DNA from: Ophthalmolycus amberensis | Lineage: Eukaryota; Chordata; Actinopteri; Perciformes; Zoarcidae | Reading direction: 5' to 3' | Assembly: GCA_024529925.1 (NCBI GenBank) | Contig: JAFEUB010000908.1 | Location: 1,768,094-1,832,093 of the forward strand | Length of the DNA: 64,000 bases | Shown: positions 14,447 to 27,896 of the stretch, in pieces | Layout: each line of letters starts with the position of its first letter | Numbering within the stretch: position 1 is the first letter of the stretch | The notes under the pieces: generated by a model | Told to the model about the DNA's origin: nothing | Database searches by the model: none | What the model saw: the letters and a program-made list of their open reading frames with translations, nothing else | Position numbers and translations under genes: made by a program

Positions 14447-17400
14447 AAAGCCAATTAGCTAATTTCAAATGCCCTCCTGCGTGTTGCATTTTCCCTGTGA
14501 ACCAATATACCAATAATATACTGAAGAAGTCTTGCAGAGCCAGATGTGGAATTACCTTTTTTGTCTTGTGGTACGCTACACCTTCTGTACATACTAATGA
14601 GACACTTTTTCTCATTTCTTACTTTTTCGAGAGAGATTTTTCCCTTTTTTTGCCTGTAGGCTGCCATGTGCTATGAGATGCCCACAGAGCATAAACCTGA
14701 CTGTGTGACAAAGCATGGCCTCTCATCAGCAGCACCTGCTGTCTTGAGCTGTGCTGCTGGAGTACAGATCTGGTATGAACATCTTTTCTGTTCCTACGCC
14801 GTGCATTGCATGAATCCAGTAATTCTATTTCTATCATGCAATGTTTTAATTCATGTGCATCAGCTCCTACAAATAATCTCAAACAATGTGAAAGCTTTAC
14901 ATGTTACGGAAGAACAATTCTTGTAAAAGAATATCCGGTTGATCTAACGCACAACAGAAGCAGTGGGAACTGCCGTATTCAGGAGAATGAGTCGCGCTTA
15001 CAGCACAGCTTGCTCTGTAAAAGGTTAGGAGAAGAAACACTGACCAGATGGGCTGGCATCACTGCGGTGGTCTTTTTTTAATCTACCAAAGATTTACAGA
15101 AAATTGTTCTTTGTGAATTGATGAACCTAAGCTCACAAGGCACCATGCAATAAATGTCCTCGATATACAAATTCAAACATCCAATCCAATAAATCTGGAT
15201 TTTCTGACAGAAAGCCGTTTGTCTCTGGGCCAAGTAGCGGCATCCCAACGCACCGTGAAGATCAAAGACTGTGATACCACCTCCGCTCTGGGAAACACAC
15301 CAGCTGGCAGAATGACAGGAGCATGCATGTTTCACACCAGTATCTTTGATTAAAATAAAAGGCTAAGATTGCGAGGTTAGAGGAATCGTACGAGTAAAAA
15401 AGTATCACTGCAAAGAGCGGGTGACGGATCTGAAGCAATGTGCCAAGTGATAAAAAGACACAGAAATTATAAAAGGCAGCACAAGAGAGAAAAACAGAAG
15501 TTATCCGATTACACAGACAGGCCTGGCAGACATTTTTAATCTGTTTATTGGAATGAGAAATGCACGGGACTTTTTTCCACTATATGGAAAGTGTATGAGT
15601 ATCCTACGTTTGAGAAAGCTCCTGAGCAATAGCGACTTGCATAACAACTCCCCATGTAGTTATACATAGGGAGGTGGTTGCAGCTATTCTTCACTCCCAA
15701 GATAATACTGATTGTGCCATTTTATCCAACACTAAGACAAGGAAGTGAACAAAGAGAGCTTCTTTTACAAAGCTCAACTTACTGGCAATTCACCTTCATG
15801 AATGTGTTTAAATAACAGTATAAAACCAGCAACCTGCTAGCCAAAGTGGGCAAGGGGAGTGATGCGATGGACTAGTATTGATAACTGTTAAAAAATTAAA
15901 CATAAATATGTTAATACACATATGATAATGTGTAACAAATATAGTGCCTATCGAATCATTTCAGATATAAAGTTATCGTTACACGGTCTCAATCTCCCTC
16001 CACACATATTTTGAGTATAAATTGTGTGGTGTAACTCTTATATCTCAGCCATAGTGTGCCGCTGTAGCTAATCTATCGGATCAGAGTAAGCCTGCTCCTC
16101 TGCAGGGACATTTATAGGCTGCAAGTGTTAGCCGTTTCTGAACTCTGCTAGGCACGTTGACAGGCAGTCAGTCAAAGTTTAGAAACTATTTTAAAGTTCG
16201 GAAACTTAATTTGAAAGCCAGCAGCTACAAGTGTCTGATGAATGTTGTAATATAGCAGCCTAAACTAGTTGGCAATGAACCTAATTTGTTTCCCAGCTTA
16301 AGTTTTTCTTTGTTATTCAATGAACGAAAGACTCCCATAAATCCTGCACACTGTGGGGATGATGGCGATACACAAACTGGAATCTATTCTGATAAAGTCG
16401 CCTGTTGATGTACAGATTGCAATGTGCTTGGCCAATTCAGATTTTTATTTTTTTTTTTTATTAGACTGCGCCATGTTACAAAACAAAAGTGCTCCAGGTT
16501 ACTGGACATATTAAATCCAACTGAGATTTAATGAAAATGTCTCCGTCACGCTGAAGAACTTCCACATTGACGACAGGCGTGTATAGCTGTGACATCACTG
16601 TCTGTGCCGTAAAACCATTATGCGATACGTGTGTAAATTTGACTCGTAAAAAACTGCCATATGAGACCAACCTAAAGATTAGACAAATGGCCGATGAGTC
16701 GGCGCATCTCTACAGGTGGGTTATAGCCCATCCCAGCAATGTCTGTAATGAGCTCCTCCCCAAAGTTATCTTCATCCTTCTGTTGAAGACGTATTTTTTT
16801 TAGGCCTACCCTGGAAGATAACATTGCACTGGTTTATTCTCCAAAAAAAAAAACCTTGGAATTTGTCCATTGGATTATTGCAGAAAATAAGACGGCTTGA
16901 CTGGGAGTATACACAACGAGGATGTAAAGGCAGACTATAGTCAGCATGATGACTAATTCAGCCACATGTCAGCAAGCGCCTTTTTTAAGACACGTAGGAG
17001 CTTCAAAGTTCACAAGAGGGATATCTATACTGACACATTTTACATCGTAGAACAAAATGTTAAAGGCTTGTGTTGCAGACCATATTTCAGGCATCAAACC
17101 AGAATAACCCATCGACTTTGAGTCGAGAGAACTGGAAGTGCAATAATTCTAACTCCTTTACGGGTTTTAGGACTCATTCTTGCAGCTCTCGATTGGCTTT
17201 TATGTGGACTCATTTATGTACCGAAGATAAAGTATGCACAGTATTTGTAATACTACTGTAGTATGTTCAATCCACGTGATAAAATGAATGATTCAGTCCC
17301 ATGTCAGAACCACAACACTCACACTGTGTTGGGGACGGTGCACTTACTTCTAAAAACACATTAGTCCCTCCCAGGAGAACCTCAGTGTGCATTATGCATG

Positions 17401-18638
17401 TACTGTAGTGGGTAGACAAGCAGTAACAATAAATACTTTTCAGGAATTCAGACAAACAGTTTCTGCTTTTCCTGCAGTCTTTCTTGGAATTAAGTGAAAA
17501 CATGTTATTCTGTTTAGATGACAAAAATTTTAGAGTGATGTGAACATGACTGGATTTTTTTCAAATGTTTTGCCATAAACCGATCTTGATTGATTGATAA
17601 AAACTGTACTTAAACAATTCAAGGGTGCCTTAAACAACCCTGCAGTTGATCCAGCATTTGTCTAAAGAGAGCAATACCAGTGAAGAGAGTCGCTCACATC
17701 ATTCCTCTTCCCCCTCCTCAGGCTACCCCTTCCATTTCCACTCTCTTTTCTCTCATCCTCTATTCCTAGGTCTTCTCTTCTACCTTGCATTCTTCCTCTC
17801 ACTTCTTACCATTGTCCTCATCCATCTCTTTCTTTTCTGTCCCCCCCCTCTCCCCAAGTCACAGCTTTTGTGCTCTCATTCTGAGCACGTTCAGCACCGA
17901 GCCCTTAACACAGGAAATAGGGGAACAAGACTGCGGCTGGAGAGACGGCCAGAGTGGTGTGGACCAGAGACATCAGTCTTATATCCTCACTCATGGGAAT
18001 GCACTCCTACACATTTAGCCTCTTTTTAATCATTATCCAGTCAAGATGGAAGCACAAGCAGGAAGATATCAGTCTTCAACGGCGTCCACTCATCCTGATC
18101 TCTGCTCCTCACACTAATGTTTTACATTCCTGTTTCTTCATTCCTCTCCCTCTCCTTTTTATCCCCTCTCTTCCTGGAGGGTGACAGTCCCATGTCATAC
18201 AAGTAGCCAGCTCAAGTTCCACACTATTGGAAACTGGATACGACACACCCACTGCACCTCCACCCTGCCATCCTCCGGCCACCACACTCAAACCAAAACA
18301 TGACACCCGCACAGTGTTAAAAACGGCCAATCGCCATGTACAAAAAGCAGGTGCTAAGGTTTATGGAAATACTGTATGAAAATACGTTCTGCATGCAAAT
18401 GTGTGAACGTGCTGAAGGGATGGAAACATTTTGCTGATGAGCGGCACATTTTCATCTCGTCATCATTCACCTCAACTGTCTCAAATCTGCTCTGGACTGA
18501 AACACTTTAAAGAAAAGAATGCTCTTGTACTGCCGCACTTTGTCTTGACACTCAATACACCGAAATATAAGAAGCGATAAACGTCAGCCCACAGAAATGA
18601 GTAGCTTAAAAGGAAATACGGCAGGTAGACAGTCAAAG

Positions 18639-18655
18639 TGTGTGTGTGTGTGTGT
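18639..18655. repeat. (GT)n microsatellite, short
   Basis: A short GT run in mctp1 intron 1. Confidence 0.85.
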
Positions 18656-18761
18656 TTACCTACAGTAAGGCTTCGTCCCGCAGCTGAGAGAGGCAGCGCT
18701 AACATCCAGACACTGAACACGCTCCACTGTACTACTGCTGCTGCCTTACTCTCCCATATAT

Positions 18762-18777
18762 GAGAGAGAGAGACAGA

Positions 18778-18809
<32 letters not shown>

Positions 18810-18862
18810 CAGAGAGAGAGAGACAGAGAGAGAGAGACAGAGAGACAGAGACAGAGAGAGAC
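18762..18862. repeat. (GA)n / GACAGA microsatellite
   Basis: About 100 bp of GA with interspersed GACA units, followed by a roughly 20 bp duplication (ACACAGCTCCTTACAC twice). It produces artefactual Ser-Leu or Arg-Glu open frames on both strands. Confidence 0.95.
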
Positions 18863-21391
18863 ACACAGCTCCTTACACCCACACAGCTCCTTACACACCA
18901 CACACTCACCCACCCACCCCCCCTCAATTGGCATTACTTATTAATGAAATATACCATAATGGCTGGTGATGCCGTTATTTATACTTCCTGTATTTGACAT
19001 ATAGTTGTAATGACTAATTGTAGATATCGGGAAATTCTGACAGCAATGAGCCTCGAAACTTCAGCTACACTTATCCTTCTCGTCATTCTTGAAAAACATT
19101 ATTTGCTCTCCCTTCCTGCAGCCGTATGTAAAGAGTTCTAGCTCTGGTGGTGTGCCTTTCAACACCAAGACGAACCTCACTTTTGAACCTCTGAAACCAA
19201 TTAGCAAGACAGTCCACAGCGTTGATGCCGAGTGGGTACTTCTGCTTTAGGAGATCACGCCAAAGTAGGTCAGTTTTTTTTCACTTAAGTGGCAAATCAA
19301 TGTTTACGAAACAATGAATTTTACAGTGTTTGTGAGAAAGGAAAATAGTCTTAAATAAATGTTCAGTCATGAGGATATTTATGTATTCACTGTAGCACAC
19401 AGCAATAAAACAAGACCTTACAGACATACAATGGGGGATATCCTACAGGATAAATACCGGTATGCTAAATCTGTGTATGTATGCTTCATGTTGAAAACAT
19501 CCCTGCTGGCTTTGCTGTTAAGTATCATTTATTCTCATGAGAACATGAGTAAGCTGTTAATAATGTAAAGGACAGTCTCTTCCTCTCCACCACGCTTTTC
19601 TGCCTGCTAGCTATTCAGATCACACACGTGGAGGGTGCTCCTCGCCGTGGGCCATCAGTCCAGAGCAAGAATAAGTCTTATGCTGGGAGAAACCTATGGA
19701 AAGGTTCACTACACAAGTCAGAAAAGTTGATATTTTTTTGGTGAGGTGAATCATAAAAGAGCTGCTATAAAATAGTCAGAAAACACAGAACAGTGTAGAT
19801 GACTGAAACCAGTAGGAGAAAGAAGAGGATGATGGGGATAGGAAACATCAGACAGGAAAACAGTTTGACAGCAGCATAGGGTGTCACAATACTGAATAGC
19901 AGCAGAAACCAAAATTATACTGAAAAAGCGGGGTGGAAATATAAAAGACGACCTGACAGCACAAAGAAAAGAACGGAAATGCTGGGGAGCTCACACAACA
20001 GGGAGCGTATACATTTCTTGCTCTTTTCTGTAACATCTTTCCTGAGCCAAACGGGGTGATTGCCAAGACAGACGGGGCACGACAGCAGGGAGGTGCCACT
20101 CTGCTTCCTGGCACAGACCGCTCTGCAGAGTCGCAACAAAACTCTTGTGGAGGCTCAGTAAAGAGAGGGAGTGATGTGTGCGTGTGTACACGTTCTTATA
20201 TTACAACAGAGTCAGACCCCAGGACACGACCGCTGTCCCTTTCATGTGTGCTGTTGTATGAGGCTTGTTCAGCACTAATGTTGTCAGCAGGTCTACAGTT
20301 GCCGAGCTCATTCCAACACAGCACACCTCGTCCTCACAGCCTAGGGCGGGACAGAATAACTGATCAAACATCTCTCTCAAAAAGAAAAGACAACCCCTAA
20401 ATCGTTTGGGATGCCTCAGTGCAGTCAGTACAGAAGCACATTTCCTTAAGCTGAAGCAAACTTGCAGGTTTATTAATGACGAAGCAAGAACACTGGGGCT
20501 CAGTGAAGAATGACTGCATGTACAGTACAGTCTGCATGTGTGGATGCACTTGTAGTTGAGGCCGTAGTCTGTTCAGCCTCATGCTTGGGTTAACACTAAA
20601 ACCTCCCAGCACTGCCCTTGAGGTAACGGTTTTCACATATACAATTGTGCAGTCTCTACGCCCTAATACAATGCGTTTCATGCACACACACGATAAAACA
20701 TGCGACGCTTCCACCCGTGCCCGAATCTCCTGAACCCCGGAGCGCGCACCATCTGTCTGCTCATTACTCACAGTGCAGAAACATACGCACACGTAAACAC
20801 ACAGCATAACATCACAATAAATAAACGCACACTTGATGTTTCAGCCATAGAACCTGCATGACATGACTGAGACGAGCTCTTCAAAGCCTCTGCCAGCATT
20901 TCCTATCATCCTACCATCATTGTGCTACTGCTGTGGCGTTATCAGTGGAGGAAACGGGAAGAGCTACAGGCTTCATCAGTGCTGGAAGTACTGATGGCCA
21001 CAACCCCGCACGTCGTATCAAGCTTGTGAAATTTACTCTAGAATACAAATAAATATTCAATGAAACAAATGTAATGCAACCACAGGGAGTAGACTCTGCA
21101 TACTAACACAGGGACCGACCAATCGCTATCCCGGCAGGAAACCGATGAGCTCACCAGAAGTTGCTTAGTACAAGTGGCACACACTCAACTTCTGCCCCTT
21201 TTCTGATTATTGTTCCCGTCACTTGTCACATTTTTTTCTCTCTTCCCTTTCTGTATTTTTCCTCTTCTTTATTGTAACCTAAATCTTATTCCCTCTCTTT
21301 TATCTCATCTCTTTGTTGGTGCATATGAGGTCTCAAGTTGCTGACTCAGAACCACAGGAGCATCAAAAAGCAAAGCGTCACCTTATTTGGC

Positions 21392-21394
<3 letters not shown>

Positions 21395-21440
<46 letters not shown>
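21395..21440. repeat. (GT)23 microsatellite
   Basis: 46 bp perfect GT repeat in mctp1 intron 1. Confidence 0.97.
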
Positions 21441-21441
<1 letters not shown>

Positions 21442-21615
21442 AGACAGAGAGATATTGTTTAACCACATTCATCGGGTATGACGCATCTCCTTTATCTGAG
21501 CACCATATTATACATCAGGCTAGATGACTGTAAATGCCTTGTACTGAAATCGGAGTGTATTTTTCAAAATGATACGATTGCCAGCATTTTAGAGATTATG
21601 TTCTTATTTTTTCAA

Positions 21616-21720
21616 TAGGGATGCCCAGTCCAACTTCTCTCTCTGGATACTGATTCCATAATCTCAACTCATGCTCTGCCAATACTGAGGATCCATCATC
21701 CCAAGTTTAAGATCTGTTCT
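21616..21720. repeat. TAGGGATGC-type repeat end
   Basis: Begins TAGGGATGCCCAGTCC and continues with GGATACTGATTCC and GAGGATCCATC, like the TAGGGATGCACCGAT...GATACCGATCC elements common in fish. No matching partner end was established. Confidence 0.4.
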
Positions 21721-22689
21721 CCCCAAAGTATGTTAAGTAACATGAAGCCATGGCGTGTGCATGCGACAGGATCATTGGTATTTTAACACATTTGACTGGG
21801 GTTTAAAGTCTATTTGTGAGATCCAAGATGTTTCCTTTTCTTCGTGACAATAATTAAGCTTGTGACAGCTGTGATAAATTAAGCACAGCAGAAAGGCCTG
21901 CATGCTGATGTGAAGAATTGCCACCGTCATTAATTAGAAACGAGCACCATCAGTACTAAGACAGAGAATCATGTTCTAAAAACACAGGAGGCAAACAAAA
22001 AATTCAAATATAAATGACTAGTAGAACAAGGACAGTAGACAATGATTCAAACTAAATGAAATTTAAAGGAGAAATAAGCACAGTAGTGATGAAATGAAAA
22101 GGGGACAGAGAGAGAGAGACTAGGAGAGCTTTGAGTCAGGGCAGAGAAAGGACCAAGAGATGTTCGAAGAGCATAGTTAGAGAACCGGTTATACGGTAGT
22201 AAAAACCCAGAGTATCAATAAGGTCCGGAGTTAATGGTTCTGCTATCGGTACTTTAGAAGTTGAGTGAGATCTACGTGAAGAAAAGCAGCATCTCAAACC
22301 TCCTCCGTCTGTCTCTGTGCCTGTCCGAGTTCTGCTGTACTCTCACACTCATCGACTCCGGCTCAGTGCAGCGTGAGACACATCACGGCAGAGAGATCAA
22401 AGAGATCCAAAGTGTGGCTACATTTTACTCAAATGCAATAAAACCCTCACAATACCAGCAATTTATCAAAGCATTTGGTGAACACGCAGAACATGAATGC
22501 GCAATTTGTCGAGCAGCCGTCCATCCTCGTCCACTGCAGGTGACGTTAACGATGCCATACGGAGTTTGATCATAAGATCAGGCAAATAAATTAAAGCTAA
22601 TCACTTAGCTAATTGTTTAGCTGTGACTGTATTTTAAGGACCTTGGGACTTTTTCGAGATGGTCGGGCTGAGGCTGCAGCCATGACCCA

Positions 22690-22784
22690 GCCGTCACCCT
22701 CCCCACCCCCTTATTGTCAAAGCTACAGGTACAGGATCGATAAAAGTGCTAGTATGGATAAAATCCTAAGGATACCCATCCCTA
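22690..22784. repeat. Repeat end reading GATACCCATCCCTA
   Basis: CGATAAAAGTGCTAGTATGG followed by GATACCCATCCCTA is the reverse complement of a TAGGGATGGGTATC element start. The terminal 8 bp are complementary to the fragment at 21616, but internal sequence suggests two different families rather than one element. Confidence 0.4.
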
Positions 22785-25700
22785 GTCATAGTCTAGTGAA
22801 ATGCAGAGTAGCCAACAGAGGAGGCGCACACACACATTTGGAACCAGGCCAGACAGTTCTGGGAGAATCCCTGCTACCCCTGGATCTAAAGATGGAGAAC
22901 GACAAAAGCCAACAGCAGTGAAATTAATCCATGTCTGCGTCTGTCACCCTCTTTCATGCTCCCTGTCTCTTTGAATTTGCTTGCTGCATCACTTGCTTCT
23001 TGTACTACTGCCACCCTCTAGACTGTGTTGATTAGCACCAATGTGATGACAAACTGAAGTAATTGGTCACCTAAAGAAGAGCACATGAGGAGAAAAACTC
23101 TGACCTTTAGATAATTGGCTGAATTGACCTGTACTCGTTTGCCTCAAGTACTTCAAAACCGTGTGACTGAATATAAACTGTATTATAGAACGAAACTGTG
23201 CTGTTAGAGTTGCTGCCCCTTTTGCAAAATACACCTGATTGAATCCATTGGAAAACCTACAACCTCTGCCGGGTGGGTACATAAAGTATGTCTTGGTTTC
23301 TTCCACACGCATAAACAAACACTCTTTTCTCTGCTGCCTAAAATCCTTTACAGCGTTCGGTCGTCTTGACCTGCTGTTACTACAGATATGCCTGAATGTG
23401 GCTTGAAAGATTCTTGGAAAATAACATTGTTCACGTCACAACATAATTTAGCATAATGATCGAGTCACATTGTATTGTCGCACAATTTCTGAGAGTAATC
23501 TTAAATGTAAATGAGGTAGTTCATAGAAGTTTAAGGCAAATTACCCATTTAATGTCTCACTGAATTCTTTGTTCTTGCTGAACTCTGAATCAAACTCGGT
23601 TCCCTTTGAATAATTTCAATCATGTTTACATTGTGAGCTTGGTACATGAGCTCATCCATGCACTAAATTATACACTCCGTACTTTCCTAATGCACCAACG
23701 CTGCAATGTTCAGCAGAAAATCTGAGGATAGAGACACAACTGCCTTTCATGCATCTCCAACTCCAATCTCCCAAATATCTCGATACTGCGACATTATTGC
23801 ACAGTTTTTCATAAGCGCATGACTCAGAAGATATTTCACGTGGAAAGAGTTTCAGAAGGATCTCGTAGTTTTGATTTCTCCCTGTGTGAATGTTGAACAA
23901 TGGTGAGAAATCGTTTACCGCCATGATGCTCCACTGGAAATAGCTCAGCGGGACATCACATGTATTGTAACAGACACAAAAATAAATGTGCACGTTAAAC
24001 AAATACAAACAAATATAGCCCCAGAAATGCAAGATGCATCACATTAGACACTGTATTTTAGGACAGGCTTTTCCTTTTACAACCCGGGATTCTCCCCCCA
24101 CACAATGCGTCATCACAACCTACACTCCAGACCCAGAATAAAGCTGAGCAAACGTAGTAGCAGACCTTGCACAGTGATTCATCCTCTTGCATTACAACAC
24201 CCACGAGCATACGCGCACTGCCACATGGTTATATTCTAACCAATGGCAGCTCATTGAACCCTTTAACTCACCCCAGTAGATTCTTAATAAAAAGAGTCTG
24301 CTTCTACAAAAGCCTTCATTTTGAAAACTGTCCATGGCCCAAGTTCCTAAAGTTTGAGGACGTCTTAGAGATGCACCAATAACACTTCTCAAACAAAGTA
24401 CAAATACTTACATTTGAGTACTTGCCAACAGTACAGTTTAAACAACTTTGAAAACATGTTTTATTTTCATCAGATGCGCCACACTTTCTGACTGAAACAG
24501 TATCATGATGCCAATGGACTTGTGCCTTTCTAGACCAATCAAAACGCTTTAACACTACATGTCATTCACAACCATTCACACACTAATGGCAGGCTACCAC
24601 GGAAGGTGGCAAGTGATCCATTTAACCCGTTTGTATATCAGGTTATTGTTACAGCTGTACGGCCTGTTAGGCTCAACTGTCCAGAGGTTAACCTCCCGTC
24701 ACCGTAATGTATCCGAGTAGTTCTACGACCAGATACTGGTGTATAAATAAGATGATCTCTGCCTGAAGAAAAACTGGATAGTGCGGATATGGTTATTCAT
24801 GTTCAACCCCTTTGTCCACTGTACAGGCTATGGGTTTTATGACCAGAGTATGAGGTGATATGAATGGTCCATTGATGTAAGTCACTGGATTGCTATAGAT
24901 GCACAACACCTCTTTCCTGCTTGAAACTGTGCTCAGGCAATGCACCGGTGAGCAAAGAGAATAAATGAGTGCGAGCAGCAGGAGATATTTCATGATTAAA
25001 GCAGATGAAAGACAGGAATGAAAAGATGGCTAATAAAGAGCAACATTGCCAGTTTGCAGACGATGACTGACACTTCAGTCCCACCGTCCTTACCAAAAGG
25101 TAAGTGAAGTTTCCCTCACAACAGACAGTGAACGATCACATACTGCAGTCACAGAAATGTCTAATGGGTACGACGGTCTTGCCGCTGCATGCTCTGATTC
25201 AGGTATCGACATACACTGGTTATCAGGCTACGTGGTTGCATAATTTCATATGACTATTCATCTCTATTATCTGAACCTCCATCGAGGATTTTTGTCTTGA
25301 TAAGAATTAAATGATATGAATGAGCACGCACACACTCGACCTATTCCGTTTTCCTTTTGCAGCGGCTCTAGCGCGTAACATAGTATACTGCTACATCGAC
25401 AATGTGTTACATAGATACACAAACAAATATCTCCACTTGAAGGCTGACATCCCTCCATGTTGATGTGTGTATTTCTGACATGTGAGGGTGCATGGCTTTA
25501 CACACGAGAACATAAAATGAGCACTGAGCTGGGTGGGAGTGTGCCGCGTCTGTGGTGAGTCACTGCCGTCATGTCATGAAGCCAAGTAGTAATAAACATA
25601 TCACATCCTCAGAAATATCATACTAATTAAGGCTCTCGACTGTGTAAAGGGCGAAAGAAATGATGATTTTAACTCAGCTAAATGTCAAACTTTGATGGAA

Positions 25701-26667
25701 GAAAAAAAGGTATACAAACTGAATTATTTCTCACAGAAGTTAGGAAGTTACAGTGCAAAACAAACAATAGAAATGTAGTGTTGTATAAATAATGATATTG
25801 CTGTTCACTGGCTTATAATTAACTCAACAACAAAACAATCTGAGCGAGGTGCTATAAAACTCACCCCTGATTCTGTGGAGTTCATGGATAGTACAGAGTG
25901 TGAACAGTCCGACTGTATTACGTTGCTGTGCGAGACATCAGAGGACTGAGAGGGACAGAAAGTTAATGGGCATGATGTGTGGCCATAAGTAATACGTCAG
26001 CTGGTGTGTCAACAGCACACCAATCCTTTCCTAAGCTCACAGCTTCAGATGTCAGAACAAAGACTTAACACATTTGTGGATGCCTCCTTCAGAGAGCCTG
26101 CCAGGTTGAACAGGAATAGGGCCCTTCTCACACCTCTCAGGATAGAATCACAAGTCAGCAACATCTCTGCCATTTGTCCTCGATATGGAGAATAAAGAGA
26201 TGGAGACAGAGAGCGACAAATCAGAAGCAAGCATACAAATAGTTACAATGAATGTGACTGGCGGCAAAGTATGATGTGAAATGGAAAATGACGCTGTGAC
26301 GTTCAAGCCTGTTTATAGAGACCACTATAATCATAACCCAACAATAGCTGCCACCTGTTTGAGTTGGAGACTCCTGTGCTACTCAAAGGGTCTGGCAGGC
26401 CTCTGGTGGGACTCTGAAACCAGCCTGATTTACACACCATCAGACGATCACATGGTGATAGAAGAGCAACCGTTAAGGATTCTCCTCATTATATTAGGAT
26501 TAGAAACAACCTAATAAAAATACAAGTCATATATGCATTTAGTTTGATATGGTGACTGGAAAATCTGAGTAGGCTCAACATTTTTAATTTAAAAAAAAAA
26601 AATGATTCAAGAATAATTTAACAGGGTTGCACAACAAATGCTCGACAGGAAAACAAACAGTAGTGGG

Positions 26668-26760
26668 GACTAGTGCTGGGCGGGATGAGCACAAATATGT
26701 ATCGCGGTACGTTTTAAGATTCTGGCGGTTTCACGGTATTGTTGTTTTCCCTTGACTGTT
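26668..26760. repeat. Dispersed repeat fragment (GTGCTGGGCG type)
   Basis: TAGTGCTGGGCGGGATGA with GTATCGCGGTACG and GCGGTTTCACGGTATTG matches a familiar fish repeat end. Confidence 0.45.
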
Positions 26761-27087
26761 TTGTGACAATAAAAGGAGTAAGCGGGCAGACATTGAACAC
26801 ATGCACATTATAAAGGGGGCATCCGTCAAACATATCAAAATTTGGAAAAAAGCACTCGGTTCTGTTATGATTTAAAATCACATAACACTACACCAACACC
26901 ACATTATTGCCCAATACAACCTCGTGTAGCATGACATAACACATGTGTTATTACATTATCTTGTGTATTTACATTACACAAGGAAAGAAAGGTCAAATCA
27001 GAAAAAAGCATCCTCTGAATATGTTAAATAAGTGTTGATAGAAATACCCGTTATTATCCTCTTGTTGGTCTAAGCATGTGAATGGTT

Positions 27088-27100
27088 GTTACATAGCAAC
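27088..27100 (+). promoter_or_regulatory. RFX X-box-like inverted repeat upstream of nested gene
   Basis: GTTACATAGCAAC reads as two RFX half-sites, GTTACA and AGCAAC, around a one-base spacer. It lies 97 bp before the ATG at 27197. X-boxes in this position are typical of ciliary genes. The right half fits RGYAAC; the left half has one mismatch to GTTRCC. A site this short can arise by chance. Confidence 0.35.
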
Positions 27101-27196
27101 ACAGTTCTGGAGAAAACATTGCAAAGTGCTATGAATTTCAAATTCATACAAAAGAAAAAACAAATCTAGTTGGTGCAGCTACATGAGGAAGAGTGA

Positions 27197-27223
27197 ATGC
27201 ATTTCACTGACTTGCTGACTGAG
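27197..27223 (+). CDS. Nested intronic gene, exon 1
   Basis: Nine codons from ATG at 27197 (MHFTDLLTE), ending in phase 0 at a strong donor, GAG|GTAAGT. This start was chosen because it joins without a frame change to exon 2, because the donor is consensus, and because an X-box-like site lies just upstream. A nearby ATG at 27183 is in a frame that stops within the exon. Product not recognised. Confidence 0.6.
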
Positions 27224-27569
27224 GTAAGTCCATTTTAGATGATATTATTTAGTGTAAACGTGTCTGATGTTACACTTCAACAGTTCAGTGAATCCAATAA
27301 CGTTCAATAAGGCGTGAGCCCATAAGGAAAACTAACCATCATAGATGACGACTACAACAAGTCCTCTTCAGTACAGGTTTTTTAACTGCTTGAAATTTTA
27401 ATAAGAGAATAACGCTGCCTCCTGCTCCACAATATTATTAACTGTTTAATTTAAGAGCCTGTTTAGAGTTTGAAGTTTGCATTAATTTAGGAGAGTAAAA
27501 ACACCTGTTTGTGTGAAGTTATACTCTGGTTAACAAAAGTTAATCCACACCTTTTGTTGTTCCACACAG

Positions 27570-27637
27570 AAATTGGGGCAAGAAGATATCCTGATGACGC
27601 CTGGTCCAAAGAAATGTCTCAGTTTCCCTCCCTTCAG
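27570..27637 (+). CDS. Nested intronic gene, exon 2
   Basis: A 68 nt exon with a TTCCACACAG acceptor and a CAG|GTAAAA donor. It enters in phase 0 and leaves in phase 2. It encodes KLGQEDILMTPGPKKC and then LSFPPF, a short proline-containing segment. Of the three frames, one hits TGA early. A second is open but leads to a stop in exon 3. The third joins the long exon 3 frame exactly, and that supports the model. Confidence 0.62.
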
Positions 27638-27760
27638 GTAAAAATCTAAATTGTTTACAGGATACACATGTTTTTGTGTCAAGTTATTTCCCCGTCTACT
27701 TTTAAATAATCCTATTTTAATACAACTCATGCAGACATACAACACAAGCAATTGCTTCTG

Positions 27761-27762
<2 letters not shown>

Positions 27763-27819
<57 letters not shown>
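27763..27819. repeat. (AT)n microsatellite in nested-gene intron 2
   Basis: 57 bp of uninterrupted AT dinucleotides, about 77 bp before the exon 3 acceptor of the nested gene. Length is likely polymorphic. Confidence 0.95.
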
Positions 27820-27820
<1 letters not shown>

Positions 27821-27896
27821 CGCATATATAACGCAAATATGTAAGTCAGTTCCTTATTTTTCCTGTGTAATGACTGTTGTCCTAATGACTGGTCAG

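Noticed and set aside
17646..18029. 127-residue plus-strand open frame
   Set aside because: CT-rich low-complexity sequence in mctp1 intron 1, with no family resemblance or splice context.
18481..18969. Open frames rich in Ser-Leu (minus) and Arg-Glu (plus)
   Set aside because: They are translations of the GA/GACA microsatellite and have no other support.
21616..22784. A single 1.17-kb element with TAGGGATG/CATCCCTA ends
   Set aside because: Only 8 bp match, the adjoining sequences look like two different repeat families, and no flanking duplication was found.
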